Origin: Patiria miniata
Taxonomy: Eukaryota; Echinodermata; Asteroidea; Valvatida; Asterinidae
Reading direction: 5' to 3'
Length of the DNA stretch: 64,000 nt
Assembly (NCBI RefSeq): GCF_015706575.1
Contig: NW_024037055.1
Coordinates: 14,236,262-14,300,261 of the forward strand
The position numbers and the translations under genes were made by a program. Numbering within the stretch: the stretch's first letter is position 1; each line of letters begins with the position of its first letter. The notes beneath the pieces were generated by a model, which saw nothing but the letters and a program-made list of their open reading frames with translations, ran no database searches and had not been told where the DNA came from. Positions 63,005 to 64,000 of the stretch are shown here, piece after piece.

Positions 63005-63130
63005 GACGGGCCCTGTATGTTTTCCCCCCTCTGAAATTGAAACAGCCAATGAAGCGAACAAAAGAATGACAAGAGAATACTGCCACCAAGGGCTCGTCTT
63101 TTGCCAGTTAATGGATTTTGAGCTGAGCGC
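63005..63130 (-). promoter_or_regulatory. Probable MED12 proximal promoter and 5' UTR
   Basis: Just upstream of the start codon are an inverted CCAAT box (plus-strand ccaat at 63046-63050), a pyrimidine stretch ending CAG that could be a 5' UTR splice acceptor, and no TATA box at a sensible distance. The transcription start is not visible from sequence, so this is inference from position. Confidence 0.3.
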
Positions 63131-63530
63131 AAAAAGTGTTTAGAGGCAGGTGCGCCTTGAATGACTGAAAAAATATATTTACAATAATAACGGTAATAAT
63201 AATAAAAATAAAAATTAGGCCGGCCCAGCTATTATCTCCATGAATCATCGTTTTCGCATTGAATAAATATTAGATAAGGCCAATTCCGGCGTGACAGATG
63301 GGACAGATTTTCACTACCTTTTTTACCAGGCCTGCCAAAACCAATACGACAAGGTGTTTGCAATCTTTAGAAGTTATGTATAAAGTCAAAGTCAACACTC
63401 TATATTTCAAATAAAAAAACAATCCATGAAACTATAACAAATGGGTAAAATGTGACAGACGGGACAGAGTTTGAGATGAAATATCAGATCAACTATCAAT
63501 GGATATGTCTATTTTACTTTCTAGGTGACT
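63131..63530. other. Upstream flank of MED12, nothing supported
   Basis: (AAT)n-like patch at 63183-63215. The phrases GACAGATGGGACAGA (63294) and GACAGACGGGACAGA (63454) form a direct pair. No gene on either strand. Confidence 0.4.
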
Positions 63531-63534
63531 GAGG

Positions 63535-64000
63535 TCACCCCATTACAAAAATGTCCCATGGCAAAGCCATGGGATCCCCATGGGACCCCATGGGGAACCC
63601 ATGGGAATCAAAGGGATTCACATGATGGTCTCTTAAAACACCATGGAGATCTCTTAAAACACCATTGTGTCCCATGGAAACACGATGGACAGCTAAAGAA
63701 ACGCCATGGTATCCCATGGGAACACCATGAGCAGCTACTGTAACCCCATGGCACCACCATGTGGTCTCATGGTGGCCTCCATGGTGGTCTCTTAAAAGTT
63801 AAAACATCATGGCGATCTCTTAAAACGCCATGGTGCCCCATGGGAACACCATGAGCAGCTATGCTGTTAACCCATGGCACCAACATGTGATCATGGTGGT
63901 CTCTTTAAATACCATGGTGGTCTTTTAAAACACCATGGTGGCCCACGAAAACGCCATGTATAGTCAAAGAAACGCCATATGCGGTGTCCCATGGGAACAC
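63535..64000. repeat. CCATGG-rich minisatellite upstream of MED12, continues off window
   Basis: Words CCATGG, CCCATGGGA, AACACCATG and TCTCTTAAAACACCATGG recur with variation through the last 465 bp. CCATGG itself is self-complementary, so both strands look alike. Units are irregular, about 28-60 bp. Confidence 0.9.

Overview
This is a eukaryotic, animal-type genomic window of about 38-42% GC, extremely rich in DNA transposons. The only clear host gene is on the minus strand. It is the 5' part of MED12, the Mediator kinase-module subunit, spread over 23 coding exons from the start codon at 63004 down to 2850, and it runs off the left end. Every splice junction I placed joins in phase: 3,924 coding bases, 1,308 codons. 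The protein can be followed along vertebrate MED12 from the CDK8-activating N-terminus through the LCEWAV region to the middle of the protein. The first intron falls at the same codon as in human MED12. The degree of divergence and the mobile-element load (tRNA-derived SINEs, dozens of MITEs, a CR1/L2-like LINE tail) suggest a marine invertebrate, perhaps a deuterostome such as an echinoderm, hemichordate or lancelet. I cannot fix the species from sequence alone.

Layout, in MED12 order (right to left). 63.5-64.0 kb is a CCATGG-rich minisatellite upstream of the promoter. 55-63 kb holds exons 1-6 among MITEs, a possible Mutator-type element (61350-61847) and a LINE fragment (56.05-56.96 kb). 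38-54 kb holds exons 7-13 among further MITE families. 33.2-38.1 kb holds exon 14 inside a tandem array of about 136-bp copies of its own 3' splice site and first half. 22.8-34 kb holds exons 15-21, with a 12-bp minisatellite next to exon 20. 8.6-22.3 kb is a 13,677-bp element with about 1.07-kb near-identical terminal inverted repeats. It is inserted at a TA into a tRNA-derived SINE, and both SINE halves are still visible. It makes intron 21 about 16.2 kb long. 2.8-6.6 kb holds exons 22 and 23, separated by a 1.58-kb G-rich purine tract. 0-2.8 kb shows only repeats.

All other long open frames are translations of simple repeats, antisense shadows of MED12 exons, or transposon debris. The most interesting structures are the giant long-TIR element, the exon-14 decoy array, the purine tract and 12-bp minisatellite (both give long in-frame read-through from MED12 exons), and two MITEs sitting within about 12 bp of MED12 splice donors.
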